Below, one piece after another: positions 49,292 through 57,617 of a DNA stretch of 64,000 bases (the stretch's first letter is position 1; the number at the start of each line of letters is the position of its first letter). Both the position numbers and the translations under genes were made by a program. Source of the stretch: Affinundibacterium nitidum (lineage in GTDB: Bacteria > Pseudomonadota > Gammaproteobacteria > Burkholderiales > Burkholderiaceae_D); NCBI RefSeq assembly GCF_014284155.1, contig NZ_JACOFZ010000004.1, positions 186,001-250,000 on the forward strand. Direction: 5' to 3'. The notes below the pieces were generated by a model. The model did not search any database. It was not told where the DNA came from and was given only the letters and a program-made list of their open reading frames with translations.

Positions 49292-49450
49292 ATGAAGATG
49301 CGAAAGAAGTCGGAGTTGCCGACTAAGATTTGCACGAGATGCGGACTGTCTTTTTCTTGGCGTAAAAAATGGAAGCTCAATTGGGAGCAAGTGAAGTATT
49401 GCTCCGAGCGTTGCCAGCGTGGTGGCGTTTCTTGTTTGGCTTCAAACTAA
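49292..49450 (+). CDS. DUF2256 small zinc-finger-like protein
   Basis: 52 residues read directly from the sequence: KSELPTKICTRCGLSFSWRKKW in two parts, then WEQVKYCSERCQRGG. The CxxC...CxxxC arrangement (Cys14, Cys17, Cys37, Cys41) and the conserved FSWRKKW and VKYCSERC segments identify DUF2256, a family regularly found next to photolyase/cryptochrome genes. It starts six bases after the MerR-type stop and ends 17 bp before the photolyase. A second ATG at 49298 is possible. The function is unknown. Confidence 0.88.
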   Translation: MKMRKKSELPTKICTRCGLSFSWRKKWKLNWEQVKYCSERCQRGGVSCLASN

Positions 49451-49467
49451 ATTCTAGGGTGCAGTTT

Positions 49468-51015
49468 ATGGACACCATAAAAAAAGCAGATCAGTTGCGT
49501 TTGATTTTGGGCGATCAATTGAATCGACAACATAGCTGGTTTGCGGGATTCGACGAGAAGATTGTCTATGTCTTGATGGAAGTGCGCCAGGAGACCGATT
49601 ACGTTCTGCATCATGCGCAAAAGATTATCGCGATCTTCGCTGCAATGCGTGCTTTTGCGCAAGAGCTGCAAGAGGCGGGACATCGAGTGCATTATTTGAA
49701 AATCGATGACTTGCAAAATCAGCATGGCATTCCCTTGAATATGCAAATGTTGGCGCAAATGTACGGCGCAGAAAAATTTGCGTATCAAGCACCAGATGAA
49801 TGGCGGCTTGATCAACAACTGTCGCAGTTGGCATCAGATCCTCAACTGCCAGGAGTGATGGTCGACACCGAACATTTCTATACTTCTCGAGCGGAGGTGG
49901 CATCCTTTTTCAGCCAAAGAAAACAATGGTTGATGGAAGCTTTTTATCGTTCGATGCGCGTCCAGCATCACATACTCGTCGATGAGAAAAAGCAGCCCAT
50001 CGGTGGCGCTTGGAATTTCGATCACGATAATCGGAAATCGTGGCCTGGTTTGCCATGGGAGCCGGCGGATAATAGACCTCGTTATGATCATTCGACCCTA
50101 TGGGATAGTGTTGTGGCTGCTGGAGTCAAGAGTTTCGGCGAGCCACAAGCGGAACAATTTCGTTGGCCTTTGAATCGGAATGATGCTTTACAACAGTTGC
50201 AGCATTTTATTCAGTATGCATTACCGAATTTTGGTGAATTTCAGGACGCAATGAGTAGCAAAGCATGGCGCTTGTTCCACTCTATGCTGTCATTCGCCTT
50301 AAACGTAAAAATGCTATCACCGCGTGAAGTAGTAAATGCCGTGCTTGATGCCTACCAGGAGCAACAACTTCCGTTAGCATCGGTTGAAGGATTTATTCGC
50401 CAAATCATCGGCTGGCGTGAATATGTGCGTGGCGTATATTGGCATCGTATGCCGCACTACGAGGATGCAAACTATTTCGCCCATCAGCAGGCTTTGCCTG
50501 AATGGTTTTGGAATGGTGAAACCAAAATGCGCTGTATGGCGACCGCGATTTCGCAATCTTTGCAGCACGCACACGCCCACCATATCCAGCGATTAATGGT
50601 GATTGGTAATTTTTCGCTGCTCGTCGGTCTAGACCCTAAGGCAGTGCACCAGTGGTATTTGGGGATTTACATTGACGCCTTCGAATGGGTCGAATTGCCC
50701 AATACGATAGGAATGAGTCAGTACGCCGATGGCGGCCACTTGGCAACCAAGCCTTATGTGTCAAGTGCGGCATACATCGATCGTATGAGTGATTACTGCA
50801 AAGGCTGTCACTACAATAAAAAGTTAAGACTAGGGGAAGATGCTTGCCCGTTCAATGCCTTATATTGGGATTTTCATCATCGTCATGAGAACTTGTTGGG
50901 TAGAAATCCTCGGCTTGGCATTGTCTATAAACAATTGAGGCAAATGAAGGACGATGATCTGATCGCATTGAAAGAACGTGCCCGCTATATTCAACTGCAT
51001 TTACACAAAATATAG
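49468..51015 (+). CDS. FeS-type (6-4) photolyase / bacterial cryptochrome (PhrB/CryB-like)
   Basis: 515 residues from the ATG at 49468, preceded by AGGG; an in-frame ATG at 49369 would overlap DUF2256. It starts RLILGDQLNRQHSWF and ends with the FAD-binding helical domain (FIRQIIGWREYVRGVYW, RLMVIGNFSLLVGLDP, WVELPNTIGMSQYADGG). Four Cys at 356, 444, 447 and 460 have the 88-3-13 spacing of the [4Fe-4S] ligands in Agrobacterium PhrB. Enzymes of this group repair (6-4) photoproducts in light. The stop is nine bases before the next gene. Confidence 0.94.
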   Translation: MDTIKKADQLRLILGDQLNRQHSWFAGFDEKIVYVLMEVRQETDYVLHHAQKIIAIFAAMRAFAQELQEAGHRVHYLKIDDLQNQHGIPLNMQMLAQMYGAEKFAYQAPDEWRLDQQLSQLASDPQLPGVMVDTEHFYTSRAEVASFFSQRKQWLMEAFYRSMRVQHHILVDEKKQPIGGAWNFDHDNRKSWPGLPWEPADNRPRYDHSTLWDSVVAAGVKSFGEPQAEQFRWPLNRNDALQQLQHFIQYALPNFGEFQDAMSSKAWRLFHSMLSFALNVKMLSPREVVNAVLDAYQEQQLPLASVEGFIRQIIGWREYVRGVYWHRMPHYEDANYFAHQQALPEWFWNGETKMRCMATAISQSLQHAHAHHIQRLMVIGNFSLLVGLDPKAVHQWYLGIYIDAFEWVELPNTIGMSQYADGGHLATKPYVSSAAYIDRMSDYCKGCHYNKKLRLGEDACPFNALYWDFHHRHENLLGRNPRLGIVYKQLRQMKDDDLIALKERARYIQLHLHKI

Positions 51016-51024
51016 GAGCACAAG

Positions 51025-51249
51025 ATGAACTCGCGTTTGAATCCTAAAAAATTATTACTCTCAAAATGGACAGCGGTTTCTGTCGAGAACAAACAAAAAC
51101 ACTTTTTGGTGAGTAAGGTGATTGAACCAGAACATGAAGATTTGCCTATCGTCGAGGTTGAAATCGAGGCTGTGTATAGCAAGGTCAAGCGCATTATTCC
51201 GTGGCGCCAATTGCACGACAGCACCATTTGGAAGCAAGGCTGGCAATAG
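51025..51249 (+). CDS. Small Trp-rich TIGR02450-family protein
   Basis: 74 residues. The family pattern is complete: LNPKKLLLSKWTAV near the start, KHFLVSKVIEP, VEIEAVYSKVKRIIPWRQL and the end IWKQGWQ. Strong GGAG before the ATG. The family has no known function and is often encoded beside FeS-type photolyases. Probably a small beta-rich cytoplasmic protein. Confidence 0.9.
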   Translation: MNSRLNPKKLLLSKWTAVSVENKQKHFLVSKVIEPEHEDLPIVEVEIEAVYSKVKRIIPWRQLHDSTIWKQGWQ

Positions 51250-51285
51250 ATGAAGACATCTTCGGTCAAAATATGAAAAGAGAAA

Positions 51286-51996
51286 ATGATGCAGAGTTTA
51301 GTTCAAGGATATAAGGCGTGTGTGATCGGCGCTTCTGGAGGAATTGGGAACGCGATTGCGGAACAATTGCGGATCGATCCTGCATGTGAGCAGGTCGTCT
51401 GCTTGCATCGAAATTCTATACCCGCAATCGATGTGGGCGATGAGCAGTCGGTGGCGCAATGTGCTGAACAGTTGCGCGCCATGGGACCTTTTCAACTGAT
51501 TATCGTTGCAAGTGGGATCTTGCACACGCCGGAATTTATGCCAGAGAAGAAACTATCAGATCTGAATCTACAACAGATGCACCAGACCTTCTTGGTGAAC
51601 ACTTTTGGACCTGCATTTGTATTGCGTTATTTTGTGCCAATGCTCGATAAAGAGCGAAGTCTATTTGCTTTTCTGTCGGCGAAAGTCGGTAGCATTGGTG
51701 ATAATCGACTCGGCGGTTGGTATAGTTACCGCGCTTCGAAGGCAGCCTTGAACATGTTAATCAAAACCGCAGCCATCGAAATAAAAAGAACCCACCCACA
51801 GGCGGTGTTGGCGGCGGTTCATCCCGGTACGGTTGATTCAAAACTTTCTCAGCCGTTCTCGAAAAAAAGTACAGGTGCTCCTATAGGGCGCCCAGCTGTT
51901 CTTGCAGCACAAGAAATCTTAAATGTATTGGATAGCTTAAAAGCGGATGATTCTGGTTTGTTTGTTGCATATAATGGAGAACGCTTGCCATGGTAA
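51286..51996 (+). CDS. SDR-family oxidoreductase (CsgA/C-factor-like)
   Basis: 236 residues. The nucleotide motif VIGASGGIGNAIAEQL, IIVASGIL (NAG-like position), FLSAKVGSIGD and the catalytic YSYRASKAALNML (YxxxK) are present. The substrate is unknown. It lies 36 bp behind TIGR02450 in the light-response-type cluster, where such an SDR commonly occurs. Two adjacent ATGs at 51286 and 51289 are equivalent starts. Confidence 0.9.
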   Translation: MMQSLVQGYKACVIGASGGIGNAIAEQLRIDPACEQVVCLHRNSIPAIDVGDEQSVAQCAEQLRAMGPFQLIIVASGILHTPEFMPEKKLSDLNLQQMHQTFLVNTFGPAFVLRYFVPMLDKERSLFAFLSAKVGSIGDNRLGGWYSYRASKAALNMLIKTAAIEIKRTHPQAVLAAVHPGTVDSKLSQPFSKKSTGAPIGRPAVLAAQEILNVLDSLKADDSGLFVAYNGERLPW

Positions 51997-52050
51997 GCAG
52001 TTGTTAGCCAATTGGCTGTTCGATGACGAATCCTTTCTGAAAGATGGAAT

Positions 52051-53454
52051 GTGCTAGCTCAATTTTTAAATTTTCACCGTAGTGTATTGCTACTGGTTTT
52101 ATGTAGTGGTTTATTTGGCTGTGCTGCGATTGATCCTCAACATGTGATCACTAGGCAGTTTGGAAATTCTGCGCCGGCTGACGGTCGCCCCTTGTCGCCA
52201 GAGATCAAACAAGACGCCTACAACTTTGTTTGGAACCGTGTTAATGAAGCCTATGTTGATCCGCAGTTTAATGGGGTGGATTGGAAACATGTCGGGGAAA
52301 TACATTATCCGAAAATTATGGGAGCGCCAAACGATGCTTTGTTTTGGCGTAATCTCGATGAAATGGTTGCGGAACTGGGTGACGCTCATACCCGAGTACT
52401 CTCCGCAAAACAATATGCCAACGATAAAGAGCGTCAAATTTTGAGTCTAGGGCTCAACATTGGCGATACGAACGAGGGGATTTTGGTATTTGGCATCGCA
52501 AAGGATTCTGCGGCTGATCAAGCGAAGATTCTTGTTGGTGACAAAATTGTGGAAATTGATGGTGTCGATGCTCAGCAGTGGTGGCAACAAGAACGTCAAA
52601 AAGCGCGCAAGAATTCGACTGAGCGGGCGCGCGAGAAGTCTGTACGTAGATTACTCAACGGTGGTGATCCCGAACGAGAAACAAGCCAAGTTAGACTGAA
52701 GATCGCCGCAGCCGATGGAGGTTTGCGTGAATTAGAACTGACACGTGGTATTTTGCCGCGTAAGGATAGCATTACTAGTGAGATTCAAGACGGTAATATT
52801 GGGTATATCAAACTGACGGCTTTTGATCAAAAGTTGAATGGTCAAATAGCTCAACACTTTGAGAAGCTTAAAGAAACTCAGGCGCTCATCGTCGATCTTC
52901 GGGGTAATGGTGGTGGCTCCTTAGGTATGGCGTTGAACATGATGGATCATGTCGTCAGTGGTAAGGTGGCGATCGGCGAACGTAAAACGCGTACAGGGAA
53001 GCCGCCGACGTTTATGTTCGGTCTCATTTCTGCGGGCAGCTTGAAGTTGGAGTTAAAGGGTGTCAGTCAGCCTTACCTAAAGCCACTTATCGTCTTGGTT
53101 GATAGTGACAGTGCGAGTGCGAGTGAATTTCTATCTGGCAGTTTGCAAGCAATAGGTCGTGCACAAGTTTTTGGAAGCACTAGTTGTGGATGTCTATTAG
53201 GCTATATGGGCTATGCCAATATTCCCGGCGGAGGCGCACTGGCTTATAGTGAAATGGACTTCGTCCCTATTGCAGGCAAACGAATTGAAGGTAATGGCGT
53301 ACTTCCAGATCGTTTATTGATGATTTCGCGTGCTGATTTGATTGCAAAACGAGATGTCGTCTTGGAGGCAGCTTTAGATACTTTGAAACAAAGACTGCAT
53401 ACGGCTGCAGCTTCCGAGAACGAAGCTGCCCGGGTTGTTAAGTCATCTCAATAG
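52051..53454 (+). CDS. S41-family peptidase, predicted lipoprotein
   Basis: 467 residues from a GTG start at 52051 (no in-frame ATG gives the signal sequence). The signal peptide ends in a lipobox (SGLFGCAAID, Cys24), so the protein is probably anchored to a membrane in the periplasm. A helical N-terminal region is followed by a PDZ-like domain (GIAKDSAADQAKILVGDKIVEIDG) and the S41 core with DLRGNGGGSLG and the catalytic Ser in DSDSASASEFLSGSL (about residue 355). It resembles C-terminal processing proteases. It starts 54 bp after the SDR and may share its transcript. Confidence 0.88.
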   Translation: MLAQFLNFHRSVLLLVLCSGLFGCAAIDPQHVITRQFGNSAPADGRPLSPEIKQDAYNFVWNRVNEAYVDPQFNGVDWKHVGEIHYPKIMGAPNDALFWRNLDEMVAELGDAHTRVLSAKQYANDKERQILSLGLNIGDTNEGILVFGIAKDSAADQAKILVGDKIVEIDGVDAQQWWQQERQKARKNSTERAREKSVRRLLNGGDPERETSQVRLKIAAADGGLRELELTRGILPRKDSITSEIQDGNIGYIKLTAFDQKLNGQIAQHFEKLKETQALIVDLRGNGGGSLGMALNMMDHVVSGKVAIGERKTRTGKPPTFMFGLISAGSLKLELKGVSQPYLKPLIVLVDSDSASASEFLSGSLQAIGRAQVFGSTSCGCLLGYMGYANIPGGGALAYSEMDFVPIAGKRIEGNGVLPDRLLMISRADLIAKRDVVLEAALDTLKQRLHTAAASENEAARVVKSSQ

Positions 53455-53490
53455 CAAAAAATGAGTTAAAGGGGGAGCGAAAGTTGGTGC

Positions 53491-54456
53491 TCATTCGCCT
53501 TCGAATCGCACCAAAGTTTGTCGTTCGCGGTTGACAACAAGGCGTGTGATATCAGGGCGGGAGTAGTGTCCAGCGACATCGAAGTTTTGTCGCTCGCGAC
53601 GCACTTCATTTTTGTCCAAAGTCGCCAGCAATAGACACTCTTGATCAATGACAGGCTCAATAAGCCAAGTGCCGTCGGGGTTGGCAATGCAGGAACCTCC
53701 GTTGGCTAAGATATCTGGGCAACGTTCAAGGATCTTGTCGATGTGTGGGAAGTCAGATGGAAAGTCTTGACGTCGCATGAGACCAGAAACCGCAATGCTG
53801 AAACTACGTCCTTCTTTGGCGATGAATCGAGTGAGGTCTTCTGTGTTGCGTAGATTTCCTGGCCAAATCCCCACATGCACGTCCTCACCTTGGGCATAGA
53901 GCGCAGCCCTTGATAGTGGCATCCAATTTTCCCAACAATTGAGACCACCGACCCTAAAATTCTTCAGGCCGTGAGTACGTAAACCATGGCCGTCACCCGG
54001 GGCCCAAGTTAAGCGTTCTTCATAGGTTGGCATCAGTTTGCGGTGGACCGATCCAATTTCACCTTGGGCATTGATATACACGCATGAACAGTACACGCTA
54101 TACCCTGTACGATCAGACGGGCGCTCAAGGCAGCCAAGCATAATAGCGATTTGATGTTGCTTGGCGGCTTCACAAATGGAATCAAGATCTCCTGCTTCAA
54201 TGTCGACTCCTTGAGCAACATAGTAAGCATGTAAATCTTTTTGAACGTCGTCATTGAAGCGAGATCCCTGAGTTAAGTCTAACCAGAATGGATAACCAGG
54301 CAAGATAGTTTCGCCAAAACAAATGAATTCCGCGCCTTGCTTTGCTGCGTCAGCGACATATGCGCAGATTTTCTTCGTGGTGCCTTGGCGATCGAGCCAA
54401 ATGGGGGCGATTTGTGCCAAAGCAACGGTTAATCTTTCATCGTTCATTAAAAGCAT
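53491..54456 (-). CDS. Nitrilase-family carbon-nitrogen hydrolase
   Basis: 321 residues from the ATG at 54456 (AGGAAG just upstream); a second ATG nine bases in is possible. Catalytic residues of the nitrilase fold are seen: Glu in CFGETILPGYPFW, Lys in HRKLMPTYEERLTW and Cys in GGLNCWENWMPL. The Trp-rich LNCWENWMPL is typical of true nitrilases rather than amidases, so a nitrile or related substrate is plausible but unproven. It converges with the S41 gene 36 bp apart. Confidence 0.9.
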   Translation of the reverse strand: MLLMNDERLTVALAQIAPIWLDRQGTTKKICAYVADAAKQGAEFICFGETILPGYPFWLDLTQGSRFNDDVQKDLHAYYVAQGVDIEAGDLDSICEAAKQHQIAIMLGCLERPSDRTGYSVYCSCVYINAQGEIGSVHRKLMPTYEERLTWAPGDGHGLRTHGLKNFRVGGLNCWENWMPLSRAALYAQGEDVHVGIWPGNLRNTEDLTRFIAKEGRSFSIAVSGLMRRQDFPSDFPHIDKILERCPDILANGGSCIANPDGTWLIEPVIDQECLLLATLDKNEVRRERQNFDVAGHYSRPDITRLVVNRERQTLVRFEGE

Positions 54457-54503
54457 AGCTTCCTGTTTCCGCTTTAATTTTTCGTCAATCGTTTCGCGTA
54501 GGC

Positions 54504-55766
54504 TTAAGGTTGGAAGGCTGCCATGATCGCGGGCACTTGCGCGTCGAGTTCTGCAATTTCCGACGGCGTTAATTTCTTGCGGCACATTTCGAGAGGGTTG
54601 CGGCTCTCAGGTTTTCCATTTTTTTCAGCCACACTAAACCATAGATAAGCTTTGAGGAAGTCACGCTTAACGTAATCGGCATTAATGTATTGCGCTCCTA
54701 AGTTAAACTGCGCAGACGCATTTCCTGCACGTGCGGCTTTTTCCAGCCACTCCATTCCCATACTTGGATTTCTTTGCTGATAATCGTCATTAAGCAATAG
54801 CAATGCAAGGTTGTATTGGGCAGGTATGTTTTGTTTCTCAGCACTTTGCTCGTACCAATATTGTGCTTGTTGCAGATTGATCTTTGTTCCTTGGCCTTTT
54901 TGGAACATTAAAGCCAAATTAAATTGAGCAATAGGGTCCCCTTTTTTGGCCTCTAAATCATTTTCATTAAATGCAGGAGAAAAGTCCTGATTGACGCCTG
55001 TGCCGGTATAGGCCAGCTTGCTTAATTCAAAGCGCGCCGCTAGATGGCCGTTCTCTGTGGCAGACTTGAACCAAGCGGCAGCTTGCGTAGCGTCTTGTGT
55101 GACACCTCGGCCAATTAGGTAAGCAACGCCGAGTTTATATTGTGCCTCTGGCTGGCCTTGGCTCGCTGCTTTTTCATACCAATAGATTGCTTGTTTCATG
55201 TCGGGCGCCACGATATTGCCGTTATCAAAGGCTTTCGCGACCTGATATTGCGCGTCTTTATTATTCAGATCAGCCGCACGGCGATACCACTTGAAAGCTA
55301 GTCCTTTATTCGCTGGTAGCTCTTTGCCGCTGGCATAGAGATCTGCGAGAATCATCTGCGCTGCAGCGTTGTTTTGTTCGGCTACTTCGATATAAAGTTT
55401 GACTGCCTCATCCACGTTTCGTTTGGTACCAAGGCCTTGTAAATGCATTCCAGCCAATTGCAGGCGGGCACTACTAATTTTGCGAAACGCGGCACGATTG
55501 ATATAGGAGAAAGCAAGCTCGTAGTCTTGTTTAACGCCTTGTCCTTTGTAATACAGTAAGCCTAGATTGTAGGTGGCGTTGATATCCCCCTGATTTGATA
55601 GCTTAGTGTAGATCTTTGCTGCTTTTGCAAACTCGCCTTTGGCCGCGAGATCTGCTGCCATCTGCGCCTCGCTGGAAACAACGGGTTCTAGACCTTGTGC
55701 GTAAGAGAGTGGCGTTTGAATAAAAATCAAACTAGAAATACACAGTAAAAAAACAAGCCTCATCAT
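54504..55766 (-). CDS. Secreted Sel1-repeat (TPR-like) protein
   Basis: 420 residues from the ATG at 55766. A signal peptide (LVFLLCISSLIFIQTPLSYAQ) is followed by about nine Sel1 repeats of roughly 36 residues, e.g. NATYNLGLLYYKGQGVKQDYELAFSYI in parts and AQYKLGVAYLIGRGVTQDATQAAAWF. Sel1 arrays are protein-interaction scaffolds, in bacteria often periplasmic and linked to envelope or cell-cycle regulation. The partner is unknown. It is on the minus strand before the nitrilase, 47 bp away. Confidence 0.9.
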   Translation of the reverse strand: MMRLVFLLCISSLIFIQTPLSYAQGLEPVVSSEAQMAADLAAKGEFAKAAKIYTKLSNQGDINATYNLGLLYYKGQGVKQDYELAFSYINRAAFRKISSARLQLAGMHLQGLGTKRNVDEAVKLYIEVAEQNNAAAQMILADLYASGKELPANKGLAFKWYRRAADLNNKDAQYQVAKAFDNGNIVAPDMKQAIYWYEKAASQGQPEAQYKLGVAYLIGRGVTQDATQAAAWFKSATENGHLAARFELSKLAYTGTGVNQDFSPAFNENDLEAKKGDPIAQFNLALMFQKGQGTKINLQQAQYWYEQSAEKQNIPAQYNLALLLLNDDYQQRNPSMGMEWLEKAARAGNASAQFNLGAQYINADYVKRDFLKAYLWFSVAEKNGKPESRNPLEMCRKKLTPSEIAELDAQVPAIMAAFQP

Positions 55767-55891
55767 CAAATCCCTATCAGATTGAAATATCTCGTTGGTG
55801 AATCAGGAAAGCGGTCGCCCACACGAAGGAGTATTCGACCATATCAGCACCGTTTCCTGGAATTTTCTTGGGAGGCGTTTATTTTTTTATT

Positions 55892-56704
55892 TTAGAAACA
55901 GTGTTCCGGTGCTGGAAAACTTTGATCTTTGACCGCCGCCACGTAGGCTTTAATGGCATCATCGATGTTACTGTGTCCTTCCATGAAGTTTTTCACAAAA
56001 CGAGCTTTTCGTCCAGGGAAAACGCCAAGAAGGTCATGCATGACCAACACTTGACCGGAACATTTTGGCCCCGCGCCGATGCCGATCGTGGGGATATGTA
56101 GCATGCCGGTCACTTCTTCTGCCAGTGGAGCAGGGATGGCTTCGAGTACGAGCAAAGCCGCACCCGCAGCTTGTAGTTTTAATGCATCCGCTTTCAAAAT
56201 GTCTGCAGCTTCAGTCGTCTTTCCTTGCACTTTATAGCCACCAAGTTGATGGACTGATTGAGGCGTTAACCCAAGGTGCGCGCAGACTGGGATCGCTCGT
56301 TCAGTTAGAAACTGAATGATCGGAGCAATCCACGCACCACCTTCGACTTTTACCATTTGCGCACCCGCTTGTATCAGTTGCACCGCATTGGTAAAAGCTT
56401 GTTCCGGCGTTGGGTATGTTCCAAAAGGCATGTCAGCAATCAGAAATGATTTGTCATTGCCGCGATGTACACAGGCTGTATGGTAGGCAACATCAGCATT
56501 ACTTACCGGTAAGGTGGATTCATGGCCTTGGCATACCATCCCCAAGGAGTCGCCTATCAACAGAATGTCGACGCCACAACGATCCATCATCGATGCGAAA
56601 CTCGCATCGTAGCAAGTCAGCATGGCAATTTTCTCGCCATTTTGACGCATGTTATTAAGGGTGGTGAGGGTAATCGCTTTACGATCTTGTAGATATTCAG
56701 CCAC
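55892..56704 (-). CDS. panB: 3-methyl-2-oxobutanoate hydroxymethyltransferase (PanB)
   Basis: 270 residues from a GTG start at 56704, supported by GGAG eight bases upstream. Conserved parts are [67 protein letters not shown] and [15 protein letters not shown]. It makes ketopantoate, the first committed step to pantothenate and CoA. panC is not adjacent. The neighbours folK and pcnB repeat a common Burkholderiales order. Confidence 0.97.
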   Translation of the reverse strand: MAEYLQDRKAITLTTLNNMRQNGEKIAMLTCYDASFASMMDRCGVDILLIGDSLGMVCQGHESTLPVSNADVAYHTACVHRGNDKSFLIADMPFGTYPTPEQAFTNAVQLIQAGAQMVKVEGGAWIAPIIQFLTERAIPVCAHLGLTPQSVHQLGGYKVQGKTTEAADILKADALKLQAAGAALLVLEAIPAPLAEEVTGMLHIPTIGIGAGPKCSGQVLVMHDLLGVFPGRKARFVKNFMEGHSNIDDAIKAYVAAVKDQSFPAPEHCF

Positions 56705-56755
56705 GGCTAATCTCCGGTGTGATACTAAACGTTAGACCAACTATAGGTAGGACGC

Positions 56756-57103
56756 TTAGCTTCGAAAAATAAAATAAACGGCGCCAATCAGACATAAGCC
56801 GGCCCAAACATAATCAAGCTTGAATGGTTGGTTCATGTAGATCATGGAAAACGGTACAAATACTAACAGCGTTAATACTTCTTGTAAGATTTTTAGTTGC
56901 GCCAGACTGTAGGCAGTGTACCCGATCCGATTCGCGGGCACTTGGAGTAAATACTCGAAAAGCGCAATACCCCAACTGACAAAAGCGGCGACATACCAGG
57001 CTTTCGATTGCAGATTCTTGAGGTGCCCATACCAAGCAAAAGTCATGAAGACATTTGATAAAACTAAGAGCCCGGTCGTTTGTACGATGATAGGGATCTG
57101 CAT
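56756..57103 (-). CDS. DMT-superfamily small membrane protein (DUF486)
   Basis: 115 residues with four membrane helices (about 5-25, 38-58, 68-90, 97-113). The pattern LLVLSNVFMTFAWYGHLKN, WYVAAFVSWGIALFEYLLQVPANRIGY, QLKILQEVLTLLVFVPFSM and DYVWAGLCLIGAVYFIFR is that of DUF486, related to small multidrug-type transporters. The substrate is unknown. No strong ribosome site. It lies between folK and panB. Confidence 0.88.
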   Translation of the reverse strand: MQIPIIVQTTGLLVLSNVFMTFAWYGHLKNLQSKAWYVAAFVSWGIALFEYLLQVPANRIGYTAYSLAQLKILQEVLTLLVFVPFSMIYMNQPFKLDYVWAGLCLIGAVYFIFRS

Positions 57104-57120
57104 AGCGTTTCGGTATCGAC

Positions 57121-57612
57121 TTAAATTGGACTAGCGATAAGCTTGCGAATTCCTTGATTCGCAACCAACGGGGCGAACTGGTGCGCGGCACCTTTGCTAG
57201 GAATGCTAATGAAGGGATCAAGCTGAAGTAGGGGAATTAACACAAAGGCCCGTTCATGCATGCGAGGATGAGGCACTGTGAGGCGTTCTGTGGCGATCCG
57301 CTGCTCACCAAAAAGAAGCAAATCGAGGTCCAAAGTTCGTGGTGCGTTGCGGTAAGGGCGTTCGCGCCCACATACTAATTCGAGTTCTTGTAAATGATTG
57401 AGCAGAGTCTCTGCATCGAGCGAGGTACTGATGCGAGCAACAGCATTAATGTAGTCATCCCCGCTGGAATCAATTGGCGCAGTCACGAACAGCGACGACG
57501 CTTTTTGCATGCTCGTGGTGGGAAACTGATTGAGTTTATCGATGGCATATTCAACTGTGGCGCGCGCATCGCCAAGGTTGGCACCGATCCCAATGTAGGC
57601 AATGGTCGCCAT
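57121..57612 (-). CDS. folK: HPPK, folate pyrophosphokinase (FolK)
   Basis: 163 residues. YIGIGANLGDARATVEYAI at the start, FVTAPI, CGRERPYRNAPRTLDLDLLLFG and VPHPRMHERAFVLIPLLQL cover the pterin and ATP/Mg sites. It activates hydroxymethyl-dihydropterin for dihydropteroate synthesis. The start lies five bases after the pcnB stop, so the two are coupled. Confidence 0.97.
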   Translation of the reverse strand: MATIAYIGIGANLGDARATVEYAIDKLNQFPTTSMQKASSLFVTAPIDSSGDDYINAVARISTSLDAETLLNHLQELELVCGRERPYRNAPRTLDLDLLLFGEQRIATERLTVPHPRMHERAFVLIPLLQLDPFISIPSKGAAHQFAPLVANQGIRKLIASPI

Positions 57613-57617
57613 CGTTT

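Noticed and set aside
49369-49467. Upstream ATG that would lengthen the photolyase by 33 residues
   Set aside because: The stretch is the DUF2256 gene read in another frame; the ATG at 49468 has AGGG before it and matches the family N-terminus.
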